Numbered from the stretch's first letter, positions 1-10,286 are shown. The stretch: DNA of 64,000 nucleotides from Diphasiastrum complanatum (GCA_029204225.1 CM055106.1:33638361-33702360); one strand, 5' to 3'. Notes: generated by a model not told the origin, from the letters alone. Program-made: numbers and translations.

Positions 1-59
1 ACCAAAAAAGTTGACGAAAAAGCTTTACAACTCCAATCCCTTCGATCTTCGTAAGTCTT

Positions 60-71
60 GCTCTGATACCA
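60..71 (-). other. Primer-binding-site-like motif (Copia type), minus strand
   Basis: The reverse complement reads TGGTATCAGAGC, the usual initiator-Met-tRNA-type primer site of plant Copia elements. It is immediately preceded (to the right on the plus strand) by a sequence that would end an LTR with CA. If real, a minus-strand element starts here and runs off the left edge, with its 5' LTR beginning at about position 73. No coding sequence confirms this inside the window. Confidence 0.5.
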
Positions 72-72
72 T

Positions 73-1049
73 TGTAAGGACTGCCAAGATCTTACTTACA
101 AGACACACACAGAGGAATAAGAATGGAGCCAAACCACCCAGCCATGTACAAGCTATTGATCAATCTCCAATAGCATCACCTCCATGCCAGAGGATAGGAT
201 GCAACTTTAGAGAGTAGGGCGAGTTTCTCCTAGAGGACATGGCCCTAGATTTACCTGTGCATGTGCCCATGCAAGCATATAGTATTCCCATACATGCAAG
301 TCATTACCATTGAAACTCTACACCATGCCAATAGTCGTCCTAACCATTCAATAGCTTCACATGTTATAATATGTGTGACTGGGTTCTCGTACCATCGATG
401 GTGCATCTTAGTTCGAACTATGCAGTAATTGCATGACTTCACAACTATTACCTATACAATTTACTCTAACGATACAGTTGTAATCTTCACGACCGCCACA
501 ACTAATGTATTTATATATACAATAACGGAAACAGAAGAGGACCATGAAAATATCCACCATTGGTGAATCAGAGTCAATAATCAATTAGCAAAAGCATGAA
601 TCAGAGTTCCTCTGTGGACTCCATTGTATCAGACTATCTGATTTCACATAATCAGAGATCATTAGAGAGAGTGAAAGTAGCTCAAGAAGTAGAGATACTA
701 TTCAATTTATAATCAATGTAGTAGGATCACCCATAGTGCATTATTACTGTGAACCATTCTCGGGCACATGAACGTGATTTGATCGTTGTTATTACAACAA
801 CCAATACACAGATTCTCTATTTTCTTTATGTGTGTTTGCACTGATGAATGTTTTCTAATAATTTCTTTCTCTATCACTAATACTCAACTCGAAGGAAACA
901 TGGCTTTCATATATGCCTAACTATATCGCTCTCATGATTGTCTCAAACGCCTACAAATATATTTTTTGATCTAAGAAATACTCTAGATCAACAATTTGGT
1001 AGGTCCTATTATAATTTGAAGTTGTGTTTTCTCTTGTTTGGATCTCATA
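73..1049. other. No gene; probable Copia LTR/leader material
   Basis: This AT-rich stretch has no coding frame that I trust. Its left edge abuts a minus-strand primer-site motif and its right edge abuts plus-strand primer-site motifs, so it probably consists of LTR and leader sequence from one or two Copia elements. I could not find paired LTR boundaries. Confidence 0.35.
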
Positions 1050-1060
1050 TTCAACAAGAG

Positions 1061-1169
1061 TGGTATCAAAGCTGATAGATAATTATTTCTTAAATACTTG
1101 TACCACCTCCAACAAGTGGTATCAGAGCTATCAAGCACACCATCAAAACCCAACAAGTGGTATCAGAGC
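1061..1169 (+). repeat. Three successive Copia primer-site-like motifs
   Basis: TGGTATCAAAGC lies at 1061-1072, TGGTATCAGAGC at 1117-1128 and TGGTATCAGAGC again at 1158-1169. Each is preceded by CAACAAG or CAACAAGAG. A Copia element normally has one such site directly after its 5' LTR. The arrangement may reflect local duplication or successive insertions at the same kind of sequence. Confidence 0.6.
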
Positions 1170-1319
1170 CTGGTCCAAACTATTATAGTATTCAGGACTA
1201 AGTTACCATTTCTTATAATGTTCATCTTGGAAGGTACATCTTCTGATATCCGATTGATCAATAAGTTCAACAAATGATTTCTACATGCGAGAATTCAAAA
1301 TAAAGATGATACTGATTCA

Positions 1320-2040
1320 GTGACAGTGAAATACAGCTCAAGTTGTCACACATAATGGTGATAGCATTAAACTGAGTGTGATGTAAGTCGTGAAGTAATA
1401 ACCTGATCCATACAGCTTCTTTTGAATGCTGCGATATACTCTACCTCTGTCGAAGAAAGCGCAACTCATTTTTGCTTCCTTGAGTTTCACGAAATCGGTC
1501 CCCCTGCCAAATAGAAACAGATTCCGGAGGTAGATTTTCTGGTAGAGACTGTTCCTCCTCAATCCGAGTTGGAGTAGCCTCATTGGACGAGTGGGTCAAT
1601 AGCATTTCAATCGTAACATAAGATGTGATCTAAACTTCCCTGAATATATCTCATCACTCTCTTTAATGCTTTCCAATGAGATATTTTAGGATTAGACATG
1701 AATTGATTTAACGTGCTGACAGTGTATGCTAAATCTGGTCTAGTACACAAAATTGCATACATTAGAGATCTGATTAGTGAATGATAAGGGTACTTCGCTA
1801 AGTCGAGTACTTCAGTATCGGTCTCAGCACAAGAAGGTTTAGTCAATACTGTACTCGGATCCATTTGGAGTATCAATTGGTTTGTTATCAGACATATGAA
1901 ACTTTTCTAAAATGCTTTTTAGATATGCCTGTTGGCTGAAGACATGTTTAGTTATTTTGAGACTTGTGCAGTATTTTGAGACTTGATTGAGTGATATGAG
2001 AGCATGAACTTCGTCCGTCAATGTTATGTATCTTAGTTTA
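1320..2040 (-). pseudogene. Decayed Copia reverse transcriptase/RNase H fragment
   Basis: Reading right to left on the minus strand, the pieces follow Copia polyprotein order. A late reverse-transcriptase segment (FSQQAYLKSILEKFHM) lies at about 1839-2021. The connection region with TRPDLAYTVSTLNQFM and KRVMRYIQGSLDH lies at 1607-1876. An RNase H tail (AVWIRLLLHDLHHTQFNAI, then MCDNLS) is read in another frame at about 1320-1480. Frame changes and stops separate them, so this is a dead fragment. The catalytic YVDD box, integrase and gag are absent. It differs clearly in sequence from the two full-length Copia elements. Confidence 0.85.
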
Positions 2041-2965
2041 TCATGCTTTGTTAGAATTGAATTTCTTCTTATTTGTGAATCTTAGTTTATGTTGCCTTGA
2101 TAGTGTTCTTGATGCTATTATTCATTTATTGGATTGCTTATAAGTTATAACCATAGTTGCTTTAGGCTATTCTTCTTTTCTATACTCTTTGCCTATAGTT
2201 TTTTGATGGTCGTTTATCTTCTCTTTTTGATATTTATTCTAAGACGTGCAATATTTTGAGGGATTGACTTGATTGAGTGGTAAGAGAGTATAATGGACAA
2301 TAGAATTTTTGATTTGTGAATCTTACTTCATGATGTGTAACTTATTATTCATTCATTAGATGATTATAGGTTTAAACAAAATCTTCTTCTTCTCTACTTC
2401 TGATCTTCATTTTTATACATTACAATTAGTAACAACCTAACAAGTAATAATATATTACACATTATCTATTAAAATAATAGTGTTCCCAGGCTGCTCACAT
2501 TGTCTGGGCTCGGGACCTTTTTTTTAAAATTTTTTTTTCTTCATGTTTTTTTTTTTCGGGCAGCGATCGGTTGCCCCATGGGCAGCCCTAACCCTGCCCC
2601 AAAAAAAAAAATTCCCATTTTTCAAATTTTTAGCCCTCTTTATTGCCCACCTACCTAGAACCCTGCCCTGCCCACCCAAAACGCCTACCCGCCCGCAAAC
2701 TTGTGGGCTCACATCGCTAGCTATAATATATAATAACATATTAGATACTAATATGATATATAAAACTGTAATATTTAATAATATAATAACTATCTGTTTT
2801 TTACCAAAGGAATAACTAACTGAAATTTCAAATTTAAATTAACTAATAATTGCATTTTTGTGAATCCAATTGTTGAAGCTACACGAAGAAAACACATTGT
2901 TAAAAATACATTACAATGCTATTATTTATCAATCAAATAGTACATTTCATATAAATTTTGAAAAA
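2041..2965. other. No gene; AT-rich with a GC-rich, homopolymer-rich insert
   Basis: I see no coding sequence here. Most of it is AT-rich. Between about 2480 and 2720 there is a contrasting block with poly-T and poly-A tracts flanking GC-rich words (GGGCAGC, CCCTGCCC, GCCCGC), which could be a small non-autonomous transposon. No target duplication or terminal repeat was recognised. Confidence 0.4.
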
Positions 2966-2989
2966 TTATTCATCATTGTCTATGTCACC
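2966..2989 (-). pseudogene. Severed 3' end of the transposase-like gene (last eight codons)
   Basis: On the minus strand this short piece reads GDIDNDE followed by a TAA stop at 2966-2968. It is in frame with the coding sequence that stops abruptly at 8851 on the other side of Copia-1, once one copy of the 5-bp target duplication is removed. I infer that it is the original C-terminus of that gene, separated by the 5.86-kb retrotransposon insertion. Confidence 0.75.
2985..2989. repeat. Target-site duplication of Copia-1, left copy
   Basis: TCACC immediately precedes the 5' LTR and is repeated exactly at 8851-8855 after the 3' LTR. Five base pairs is the normal duplication length for Copia integrase. 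Confidence 0.95.
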
Positions 2990-3273
2990 TGTGAAAAATT
3001 GTCAACTAGTAGTATTTTCCTAACTTGAGATTTTGTAGGCCTATGGCCAAATAAAAGTTAGAGATAGGTTCATACATGTATGTAGAGGCCCAAAGTATGT
3101 GTACACTACTTTTGAGGTCACATTAATTAGAGGAGGTCGAGTGTGGAGCTCTTCTATTGGCTCATAATTTGGTGCATTCCTATTTGACCAAATTTCTAGG
3201 TATATGGGTGAATCCTATTGGACCCCAATTTTAGCCTATCATAAGACAAGTGGCCAAGAGGCACTATGGCTGC

Positions 3274-3282
3274 TATAAATAG
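3274..3282 (+). promoter_or_regulatory. TATA-like box in Copia-1 LTR
   Basis: TATAAATAG sits 284 bp into the LTR, a plausible core promoter for the genomic RNA. The same box is at 8482-8490 in the 3' LTR. Confidence 0.6.
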
Positions 3283-3427
3283 CCATCTCCACGAGTATGT
3301 ACACATCTCATTTTCATTCTATTGAATGAATGTTATGCTCTTTGAAGGTCCATCTTCTTCTCTCTCACTTTTTTGTTCATATCTTGCATTCTAGCCACTA
3401 GAATTGTGATTTCTTTGTTGCTATGGC

Positions 3428-3441
3428 TTCACACGTGTGAA
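3428..3441. promoter_or_regulatory. G-box palindrome in Copia-1 LTR
   Basis: TTCACACGTGTGAA is a perfect 14-bp palindrome around CACGTG, the core bound by plant bHLH and bZIP factors. The identical palindrome occurs in the LTRs of Copia-2 although the surrounding LTR sequence has diverged. It is repeated at 8636-8649. Confidence 0.65.
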
Positions 3442-3642
3442 ATGCAGGTTGTAGGCTCTGAAGTACGGACAGGGACAGCAAGTTTCTGTTTGTGGAAGCT
3501 TATGATCAGATTTTGATGTTTAGTTGATGTTTAGTATGCTTAACATCACAATTTCTATCATTTTTTCAATCTAGATGTGCATAACTTCCATGGCCAAGAT
3601 CTTTATGAAACTTTAGCATCTTTTGGATCTGAGTTTTTCACA

Positions 3643-3654
3643 TGGTATCAGAGC
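3643..3654 (+). other. Copia-1 primer binding site
   Basis: TGGTATCAGAGC follows the last base of the 5' LTR with no gap. It is the standard plant Copia site, complementary to the 3' or internal part of initiator Met-tRNA, where minus-strand DNA synthesis begins. Confidence 0.93.
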
Positions 3655-4251
3655 ATTAGGCGGCCAAATGTGCAGGTTTTGCCAGATTTAGAAGAGATTT
3701 GTGGGCGAGTTTGCTTTTGTAGCATTCCAATCAAGTTTCTAGCTAAAAATCTTGTTGATTTATGTGTAGAAATTGGATCTTTGTGATCAAAACATCATTT
3801 GTATGCATTTCAATTGAAGTAGGGCGAATTCCCTCTGTACTTATCAGAATAAGGAGACAAAAATTGTTTTGGAAAGAGGGAGATGCAAGATCCAACAAGA
3901 TCCTATTAGTTTTCCATTCTAGCATATAGTTTTTTGATTCAATTTCTTGCTTCTTCATGTCAAAAACTTCAAAATTGATGTAACCCTCTGATTTTCAGTT
4001 TGCTGAATGATTCAAGAGTGTATTTCAATCTTAGGAGTGAGGGAAAAGCAAGTATATTGAGGTTTGGTCTTGGTTTGATCAAGAAATCATAAAACTAGTG
4101 GCTAAAATTAAGGAAAAAGTGAGGAAAAGAGAGAAAAAGTAAGGTTTTAGGTTCCAAATCTTTGTGATTTCTTCTTGTGTTTCATTTGTTGATTCAAGAG
4201 AGTGCTTAGTGCATTGGAACAGGTCAAAGATCAGAGATCAATCATTGCAAC

Positions 4252-7200
4252 ATGGCTACAAATGGAGGCTACATGTTGGAAAGCAATGATAGGCTTACCT
4301 CCCTCAACTATTCTACTTGGAAAGTAAGGATGGAGTCTTTGCTTGAGATGAATGAGTTGATGGATATTGTTGTAGGTGTGGAGGAGAGACCTTTGGCACC
4401 TCAAGAACAATTGAGGTATGACAAGAGGGCAAAGAAAGCCCTTCACATGATCAAGATGAATGTGACAAATGAGCTTATCAAAGAGGTTGGTAAGTGCACA
4501 TCATCTAGTGAAGCTTGGGAAGCCTTGAAGAAGGTTTATGAATCCAAGTCTACTTCTACAGTGTTGACTTTAAGAAGGCAAATCTTTTCTTGTATGCAAA
4601 AGAAGAGTGAGAATGGACATGCTTTTGTTTTGAGAGTTAAAGCATTGAATGATGAGTTAGCATGCATTAATGATGGCATAAATAATGAGGAGCTTGTTCA
4701 AGTGATTCTCAATGGCTTGTTGGATGATCATGCTAATCTTGTTCAAAGTTATGCTATCCAAAAATGTTTACCAAGTGTTGGAGACTTGCAAGAGGTCTTG
4801 TTGGCTGAAGAATTCAGGTTGCAAGCAAGAGTGGGAGCATCTTCTACATCTCAAGGAGGAGAAGAGGAGGCAATGTTCTCTAAAGGCAAGTTCAAGGGCA
4901 AAGGTAAAAGCAATTGGTCTAAAGGGCAAGACCAAGGTGAGCACTCTACTTTTGGCAAAAAGAAGGATAGATCTAAGCTAAAATGTTTCTATTGTGGAGT
5001 CAAAGGGCATTTTGCTAGTGATTGTTTTAAGAAAAAGAGGGATCAAGGGGAAAAGCAAACCAATCTAACTATTGATGAGGGTGGGGATGAGCTTCTTTCA
5101 AATGATGCTTTTGTTATGTCATCTTGCTTGTTGGCTAATCATGGAGACATTGATCCTTGGTGGATTGATAGTGGAGCCACTTCTCATATGACATATCATA
5201 AAGAGTATTTTTCATCTTTAATGGCATTTGATGGTGATAGGAAGGTAATCTATACCGCAAATGATGGTGAGTGTGCAATCAAGGGGATTGGCACAATTCC
5301 TATTTCACTTTCTACAAATAGGAATATAGAATTGAAAGATGTTTTGCTCATTCCATCCATTACCAAGAACTTACTTAGTGTAAGCCAAATGCTTGACAAA
5401 GGATTCAAAGTTGAGTTTGATGGTGATGCTTGCTTGATCAAAAAGGGGTGTAGTATCATTGCAAAAGGGAAAAGGCAAGGGAAATTGTTCAAGCTTGATG
5501 CATGTGTTGTTGCTAACCAAGTTGGATGCATGGCAAATGAACAAATGTCAATTCAAGAGGTATGGCATAAAAGGATGGGACATCTCAACTACAAGGCCTT
5601 GGAGGTAATAGCCAAAAAGGAGGTAGTAAGGGGACTTCCCAAGTCTCTTACTTGCTTGAATCATGTTTGTGAAGAATGTGCTTTGTCTAAATCACATAGA
5701 TTGCCATATACTAGATCTATATCTAGATCTAAGATGCCTTTTTCTCTCTTGCATTCGGATATTCATGGTGTTACTACAATTAGCAATGGAGGTGCTAAGA
5801 TGTATGTAACTTTCATTGATGATTTTAGTAGATTTTGTTGGGTTTATCTACTAAAGAGCAAGGATGAGGTGTTTGATGTGTTTGTCAAGTTCAAAGTTGC
5901 TATTGAGACTCAATTTACAACCAAAATCAAATGCTTGAGGAGCGACAATGGTGGTGAATACATTTCTAACAAATTCAAAGCCTTTTGCGATGAGCATGGG
6001 ATCAAGAGGGAGTACACATGTCCAAGAACACCACAACAAAATGGAGTGGCCGAGAGGAAGAATAGAACCTTGTGTGAGAGTGCAAAGGCAATGAGATTGA
6101 ATGCTAATCTTCCTATACCTTTTTGGAGTGATGCTTTGTTGTGTGCAAATTTCCTATGCAATAGATGGCCAAGTGTTGTATTGGAAGGAAAAACCCCTTT
6201 TGAAGCTTTGTTTGGTACGAAGCCTAATGTCAAGTTTCTAAGAACTTTTGGATGCATTTGCTACTTCAACATTACTCTTGATGATAGAACTAAGGAGGAT
6301 CCATCTTCAAGAAAGGGCATTTTTGTTGGTTATAGTGAAGTAAGCAAAGCATATAGGATTTATGTTCCTTCAATCAAGAAAGTGTTCACAAGTAGGGATC
6401 TCATTTTTGATGAAGGTAACATTCCAAAAGTTGTTTCAAGTGATGATGGTGTTGTTGCAACTAATGTGCTTGATGACAATGGAGTTGATGACACATTGGA
6501 TGTGGATGTTGAAGAAGCCTCTTCAAGTCAAATTCCAAGGAGAACTCCAAGGCATAAAGTGAAACCCTCAAGGCTCACTTATGATGGCAAAGGTAAGCAA
6601 GTGGTGGATGGATCCAACTATGCTTTCCTAACTTCTTTTGATGTACCTTCATGTGTAGATGAAGCAAGGCAAGAAGAGGAATGGATCCAAGCAATGGATC
6701 TTGAGTTTGAAGCACTTATGAAGAACAACACATGGAGATTGGTGGAGCTTCCAAAGGGCAAAAGTGCAATTGGATGCAAATGGATCTTCAAGGTAAAGAC
6801 AAATCAAGATGGATCTATCAACAAGTTGAAGGCAAGGTTGGTGGCTAAAGGTTATGCTCAAGAGCATGGCATTGACTATGAGGAAACCTTTGCACCCGTG
6901 GCAAAGATGGTGAGCATAAGAGTAATCATTTCCCTTGCAACTCTTTATGGATGGGATCTTTGGCAATTAGACATTTCTAATGCTTTCTTGAATGGTGATC
7001 TTGAAGAGGAAGTCTACATGGAGCAACCCGAGAGCTATGTTTCTCATAGCAAGCCTAATCATGTGTGTTTTCTACAAAAAAGTTTGTATGGTCTTAAGCA
7101 AGCACCAAGGAGTTGGTATGCTAGGCTTAACTCTTTTCTACTTTCTCAAAACTTCACTATGAGTGAGTATGATCATTCACTTTACTTTAGAATTAGTGCT

Positions 7201-8202
7201 AATGATGTTACAATCCTTCTAATTTATGTGGATGACATTATTTTAAGTGGAGGGAACAAGGAAGATATAGAAGATATCAAGAAAGCACTAAACAAGGAAT
7301 TTGAAGTGCATGATCTTGGTCTTTTGAGCTATATCTTAGGAATAGAAGTAATTAGAACTTCTCAAATCACTTTTATTTCACAAGAGAAGTATGCTATTTC
7401 TATTCTCAATAGATTTCATATGGTAGATGCAAATCCTATTGATACACCTATGGAATCACATGTAAAGCTAACTATAAGAGGTAATGAAAGATCCTTCGAG
7501 GACATTACTCTCTATAGGAAGCTAATAGGTTCTCTTATATATCTAACCATCACAAGACCTGATTTATCTTATTGTGTTGGTAGATTAAGCCAATTCATGC
7601 AAGATCCTAGCATAGAACATTGGAAACTAGGAAAGAGGATCTTGAGATACATCTCGGGAACAAAAGATTTTGGCATTGTTTATAGAGGCTCATCACCTAA
7701 CTTATTTGGTTTTTCAGATTCAGATTTTGCAGGAGACCTTATGGATAGAAAATCCATAAATGCACATGCTATTTTCATAGGTGATGGAGCTATCTCATGG
7801 ATGTCGAAGAAACAAGCAACTATATCACTTTCTTCTAGTGAGGCCGAGTACAAAGCTTTGACATCATGCACAAAGGAGATGGTGTGGATCAAGAGGATGA
7901 TTATGGAGCTTCATTTGCTGGATTTTTCAGAGAGTCCAATCATCTTTTGTGACAACCTTTCAGCCCAAAGTCTAGCAAGCAATCCGGTTTTCCATGCAAG
8001 GAGCAAACATATCGAGGTGGCTTACCATTTTGTGAGAGAACAAGTGTTGGCAAAAGAGATCAAGCTTGAACATGTCCCATCAAAGGAATGTGTGGCTGAT
8101 ATCTTTACCAAAGCATTGGGAAAGGACTTATTTTTCAAGCATAGAACAAGTCTTGGTGTACTTTCTAAATCTATGCTAAAACTAGTTGAAGAGGGAGTGT
8201 GA
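4252..8202 (+). CDS. Copia-1 Gag-Pol polyprotein, apparently intact
   Basis: This 1316-residue frame has the full Ty1/Copia order. A gag region of the DUF4219/UBN2 type covers about residues 1-190. A CCHC zinc knuckle follows (C245, C248, H253, C258), then the aspartic protease motif DSGA at 306-309. The GAG-pre-integrase region starts about 437. The integrase triad is D503, D565 and E601 with the expected 35-residue last spacing. Reverse transcriptase has YVDD at 992-995, and RNase H shows DSDFAGD near 1156 and SSSEAEYKAL after it. The ATG at 4252 opens a canonical gag N-terminus (MATNGGYMLESNDRLTS) after a 600-bp leader. The stop TGA at 8200-8202 is made by the first bases of the 3' LTR. 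No missing catalytic residue was seen. Confidence 0.97.
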   Translation: MATNGGYMLESNDRLTSLNYSTWKVRMESLLEMNELMDIVVGVEERPLAPQEQLRYDKRAKKALHMIKMNVTNELIKEVGKCTSSSEAWEALKKVYESKSTSTVLTLRRQIFSCMQKKSENGHAFVLRVKALNDELACINDGINNEELVQVILNGLLDDHANLVQSYAIQKCLPSVGDLQEVLLAEEFRLQARVGASSTSQGGEEEAMFSKGKFKGKGKSNWSKGQDQGEHSTFGKKKDRSKLKCFYCGVKGHFASDCFKKKRDQGEKQTNLTIDEGGDELLSNDAFVMSSCLLANHGDIDPWWIDSGATSHMTYHKEYFSSLMAFDGDRKVIYTANDGECAIKGIGTIPISLSTNRNIELKDVLLIPSITKNLLSVSQMLDKGFKVEFDGDACLIKKGCSIIAKGKRQGKLFKLDACVVANQVGCMANEQMSIQEVWHKRMGHLNYKALEVIAKKEVVRGLPKSLTCLNHVCEECALSKSHRLPYTRSISRSKMPFSLLHSDIHGVTTISNGGAKMYVTFIDDFSRFCWVYLLKSKDEVFDVFVKFKVAIETQFTTKIKCLRSDNGGEYISNKFKAFCDEHGIKREYTCPRTPQQNGVAERKNRTLCESAKAMRLNANLPIPFWSDALLCANFLCNRWPSVVLEGKTPFEALFGTKPNVKFLRTFGCICYFNITLDDRTKEDPSSRKGIFVGYSEVSKAYRIYVPSIKKVFTSRDLIFDEGNIPKVVSSDDGVVATNVLDDNGVDDTLDVDVEEASSSQIPRRTPRHKVKPSRLTYDGKGKQVVDGSNYAFLTSFDVPSCVDEARQEEEWIQAMDLEFEALMKNNTWRLVELPKGKSAIGCKWIFKVKTNQDGSINKLKARLVAKGYAQEHGIDYEETFAPVAKMVSIRVIISLATLYGWDLWQLDISNAFLNGDLEEEVYMEQPESYVSHSKPNHVCFLQKSLYGLKQAPRSWYARLNSFLLSQNFTMSEYDHSLYFRISANDVTILLIYVDDIILSGGNKEDIEDIKKALNKEFEVHDLGLLSYILGIEVIRTSQITFISQEKYAISILNRFHMVDANPIDTPMESHVKLTIRGNERSFEDITLYRKLIGSLIYLTITRPDLSYCVGRLSQFMQDPSIEHWKLGKRILRYISGTKDFGIVYRGSSPNLFGFSDSDFAGDLMDRKSINAHAIFIGDGAISWMSKKQATISLSSSEAEYKALTSCTKEMVWIKRMIMELHLLDFSESPIIFCDNLSAQSLASNPVFHARSKHIEVAYHFVREQVLAKEIKLEHVPSKECVADIFTKALGKDLFFKHRTSLGVLSKSMLKLVEEGV
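8188..8197 (+). other. Copia-1 polypurine tract
   Basis: GAAGAGGGAG directly precedes the 3' LTR and would prime plus-strand DNA synthesis. It also encodes the last residues of the polyprotein (EEGV), so coding and replication signals overlap. The same tract precedes the Copia-2 3' LTR. Confidence 0.9.
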
Positions 8203-8850
8203 AAAATTGTCAACTAGTAGTATTTTCCTAACTTGAGATTTTGTAGGCCTATGGCCAAATAAAAGTTAGAGATAGGTTCATACATGTATGTAGAGGCCCA
8301 AAGTATGTGTACACTACTTTTGAGGTCACATTAATTAGAGGAGGTCGAGTGTGGAGCTCTTCTATTGGCTCATAATTTGGTGCATTCCTATTTGACCAAA
8401 TTTCTAGGTATATGGGTGAATCCTATTGGACCCCAATTTTAGCCTATCATAAGACAAGTGGCCAAGAGGCACTATGGCTGCTATAAATAGCCATCTCCAC
8501 GAGTATGTACACATCTCATTTTCATTCTATTGAATGAATGTTATGCTCTTTGAAGGTCCATCTTCTTCTCTCTCACTTTTTTGTTCATATCTTGCATTCT
8601 AGCCACTAGAATTGTGATTTCTTTGTTGCTATGGCTTCACACGTGTGAAATGCAGGTTGTAGGCTCTGAAGTACGGACAGGGACAGCAAGTTTCTGTTTG
8701 TGGAAGCTTATGATCAGATTTTGATGTTTAGTTGATGTTTAGTATGCTTAACATCACAATTTCTATCATTTTTTCAATCTAGATGTGCATAACTTCCATG
8801 GCCAAGATCTTTATGAAACTTTAGCATCTTTTGGATCTGAGTTTTTCACA
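8198..8850 (+). repeat. Copia-1 3' LTR
   Basis: This 653-bp copy of the 5' LTR shows no differences that I can find. Its first five bases (TGTGA) supply the polyprotein stop codon. It is followed by the right-hand target duplication. Confidence 0.97.
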
Positions 8851-8855
8851 TCACC
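8851..8855. repeat. Target-site duplication of Copia-1, right copy
   Basis: TCACC matches 2985-2989 and marks the insertion point inside the minus-strand pseudogene. Confidence 0.95.
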
Positions 8856-10286
8856 CACTAATGCCAAGTTTGCTTGTGCACTTTCGATTACTTTGGAAGG
8901 GATTTTCATAGTCTTTAACAAATTTGGATGTCGACGTGGCCTCCAACTCCATACTATCACTGATATTGGCTCCCAACGTTGTGGATCATAAGAATTGCCT
9001 CTCCATTGCTTTGTCCAACAATTCTTGTACCTTTCTACAATAGAAATATTACCTCTAGCTATTGGAGCCCAATATTGGATTAATACTTTCATATAGTTTG
9101 GTGAATCTTTGTTTTGATCAACATCAGAAAGTGTATCACCTAACCAAATTGGATAGATGTTCTCATTCGGTCGCACTAGCACAAATTGGTCTTTTTGTAC
9201 ATCAATGTGAGGCTTGAAAGAAACTTTTGGCTTTCCTTTGGCTGGTCCACAGTAGTGTTCGTCATCATCATCTTCTGCTTCCACACCATGTCGATCTTCC
9301 ATATCATCATGCATCCAATAAGTTTTTGGCCAAAAATCATCCATCAATTGTGTGTTGTTGGTGAATTGACATTTTCAAGCATATTTGTAATGTCATCCCA
9401 ATATTTGCTGCCTGTAAACTCCTGCCAAAACGAGTTGATTGTCCCTATCGCCCTCAAATGTTGTTCTACTCCTATGAGGCATAATCTCTGCATTGTTATC
9501 CACATAGTCTTGGATAATTGCTTTGGCCATATCCACGTGTTCCCATGCTCGTCGTATTATTCCTTTGTTTCCATGTGTTGCTTTCCTAGTCCCTTGCTCA
9601 TAGGTGGCTTTGTACCAGTGAAATGAAGCCTTTAATATTCCATGTATTGTGTACCATGCTTTTCCACATATAGTTCCCCCACAAAATAACATGGTTATAC
9701 CTCTTTGTTTTCCTTCCTTGTTATGTGAGGCTTGAAGCATATCGTATACATATGTAACCCTGTCAGATGAGTTTGGTCCCCAATATTGTTGTCGAGCATC
9801 TTCAATCTTTTTTCTCTCCACATGTTGGCAACAATTCTTATCACAACAATCAACAACTAAAACTGCACAAATGCTTTCAAACATCAAGAGATGTGGAATC
9901 TTTGACGGGTTTGAGTTACTCTCATTTTTTGATGTCTTTCTATTGACCATTCTATACTTTCTTTTCCTTGCAACTTGTGTAGATTTTGCAATATCAATTT
10001 GCATAGTTGATAACATATCTTGTTTGTGTAAGTAAAAAATGATGTCATCCTCCTGTTGATGGTCAATAAGCTTACTGCCATCCTCCAGTGTCACTTGTGT
10101 GATTGGCCATTTTAAAAGTTGAATATGAATATTTTTCTCTTCATTAATTTCATGGACCACATTATCAATTTGATATATCAGGTTTCCATAAATTTTGGTG
10201 ATATAAAATTGCCCTTCTCCATTAAGTACCCATCTTCCTTTAATACATGGTTCATATGTAGCCTTTGTTTTCCAATAGTTTGACAT
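8851..10286 (-). pseudogene. Transposase-like gene, internally deleted and cut by Copia-1
   Basis: Two minus-strand frames belong together. The N-terminal part (9393-10286) contains a Cys-rich segment (CCDKNCCQH), then KQRGITMLFCGGTICGKAW and a helical stretch ending EIMPHRSRT. The C-terminal part (8851-9347) has EHYCGPAKGKPKVSF, FVLVRPNENIYPIWLG and YKNCWTKQW. From memory these two ends belong to one family of transposon-related proteins widespread in mosses, lycophytes and ferns, with a DDE-type core between them. Here that core is absent: the frames are only about 45 bp apart, with stops between. I therefore call it an internally deleted copy. Its true last codons lie at 2966-2989. The family name is not certain, but coding constraint in both frames is convincing. 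Confidence 0.65.

Larger units (their letters stand above)
2990..3642 (+). repeat. Copia-1 5' LTR
   Basis: The 653-bp LTR begins TGTGAAAAATTG and ends GTTTTTCACA. It contains a TATA-like box (TATAAATAG, 3274-3282) and a 14-bp palindrome TTCACACGTGTGAA with a central G-box at 3428-3441. By eye it matches the 3' LTR base for base at a constant offset of 5208. Confidence 0.97.
2990..8850 (+). mobile_element. Copia-1: complete, young Ty1/Copia retrotransposon
   Basis: The element is 5861 bp and has every expected part: two 653-bp LTRs, an initiator-tRNA-type primer site, a 600-bp leader, one uninterrupted polyprotein frame, a polypurine tract and a TCACC target duplication. The two LTRs are the same length and I see no difference between them, so insertion was recent on an evolutionary scale. 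The LTR ends form an inverted repeat (TGTGAAAAA / TTTTTCACA). It is inserted in the last codons of a minus-strand transposase-like pseudogene. With open frame and intact ends it could be autonomous, but expression cannot be judged from sequence. Confidence 0.97.

Noticed and set aside
2524-2815. Overlapping 71- and 90-residue ORFs on both strands
   Set aside because: They run through poly-A/T tracts and GC-rich words and encode low-complexity peptides; not credible genes.
5250-6257. Minus-strand ORFs of 93-115 residues inside Copia-1
   Set aside because: They lie antisense to the conserved integrase and protease region and have no domain of their own. They are shadows of the polyprotein.
4252-8202. 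The Copia polyprotein as an endogenous pararetrovirus or retrovirus
   Set aside because: Integrase precedes reverse transcriptase, there is no envelope or movement protein, and the LTR, primer-site and 5-bp duplication pattern is typical Ty1/Copia.
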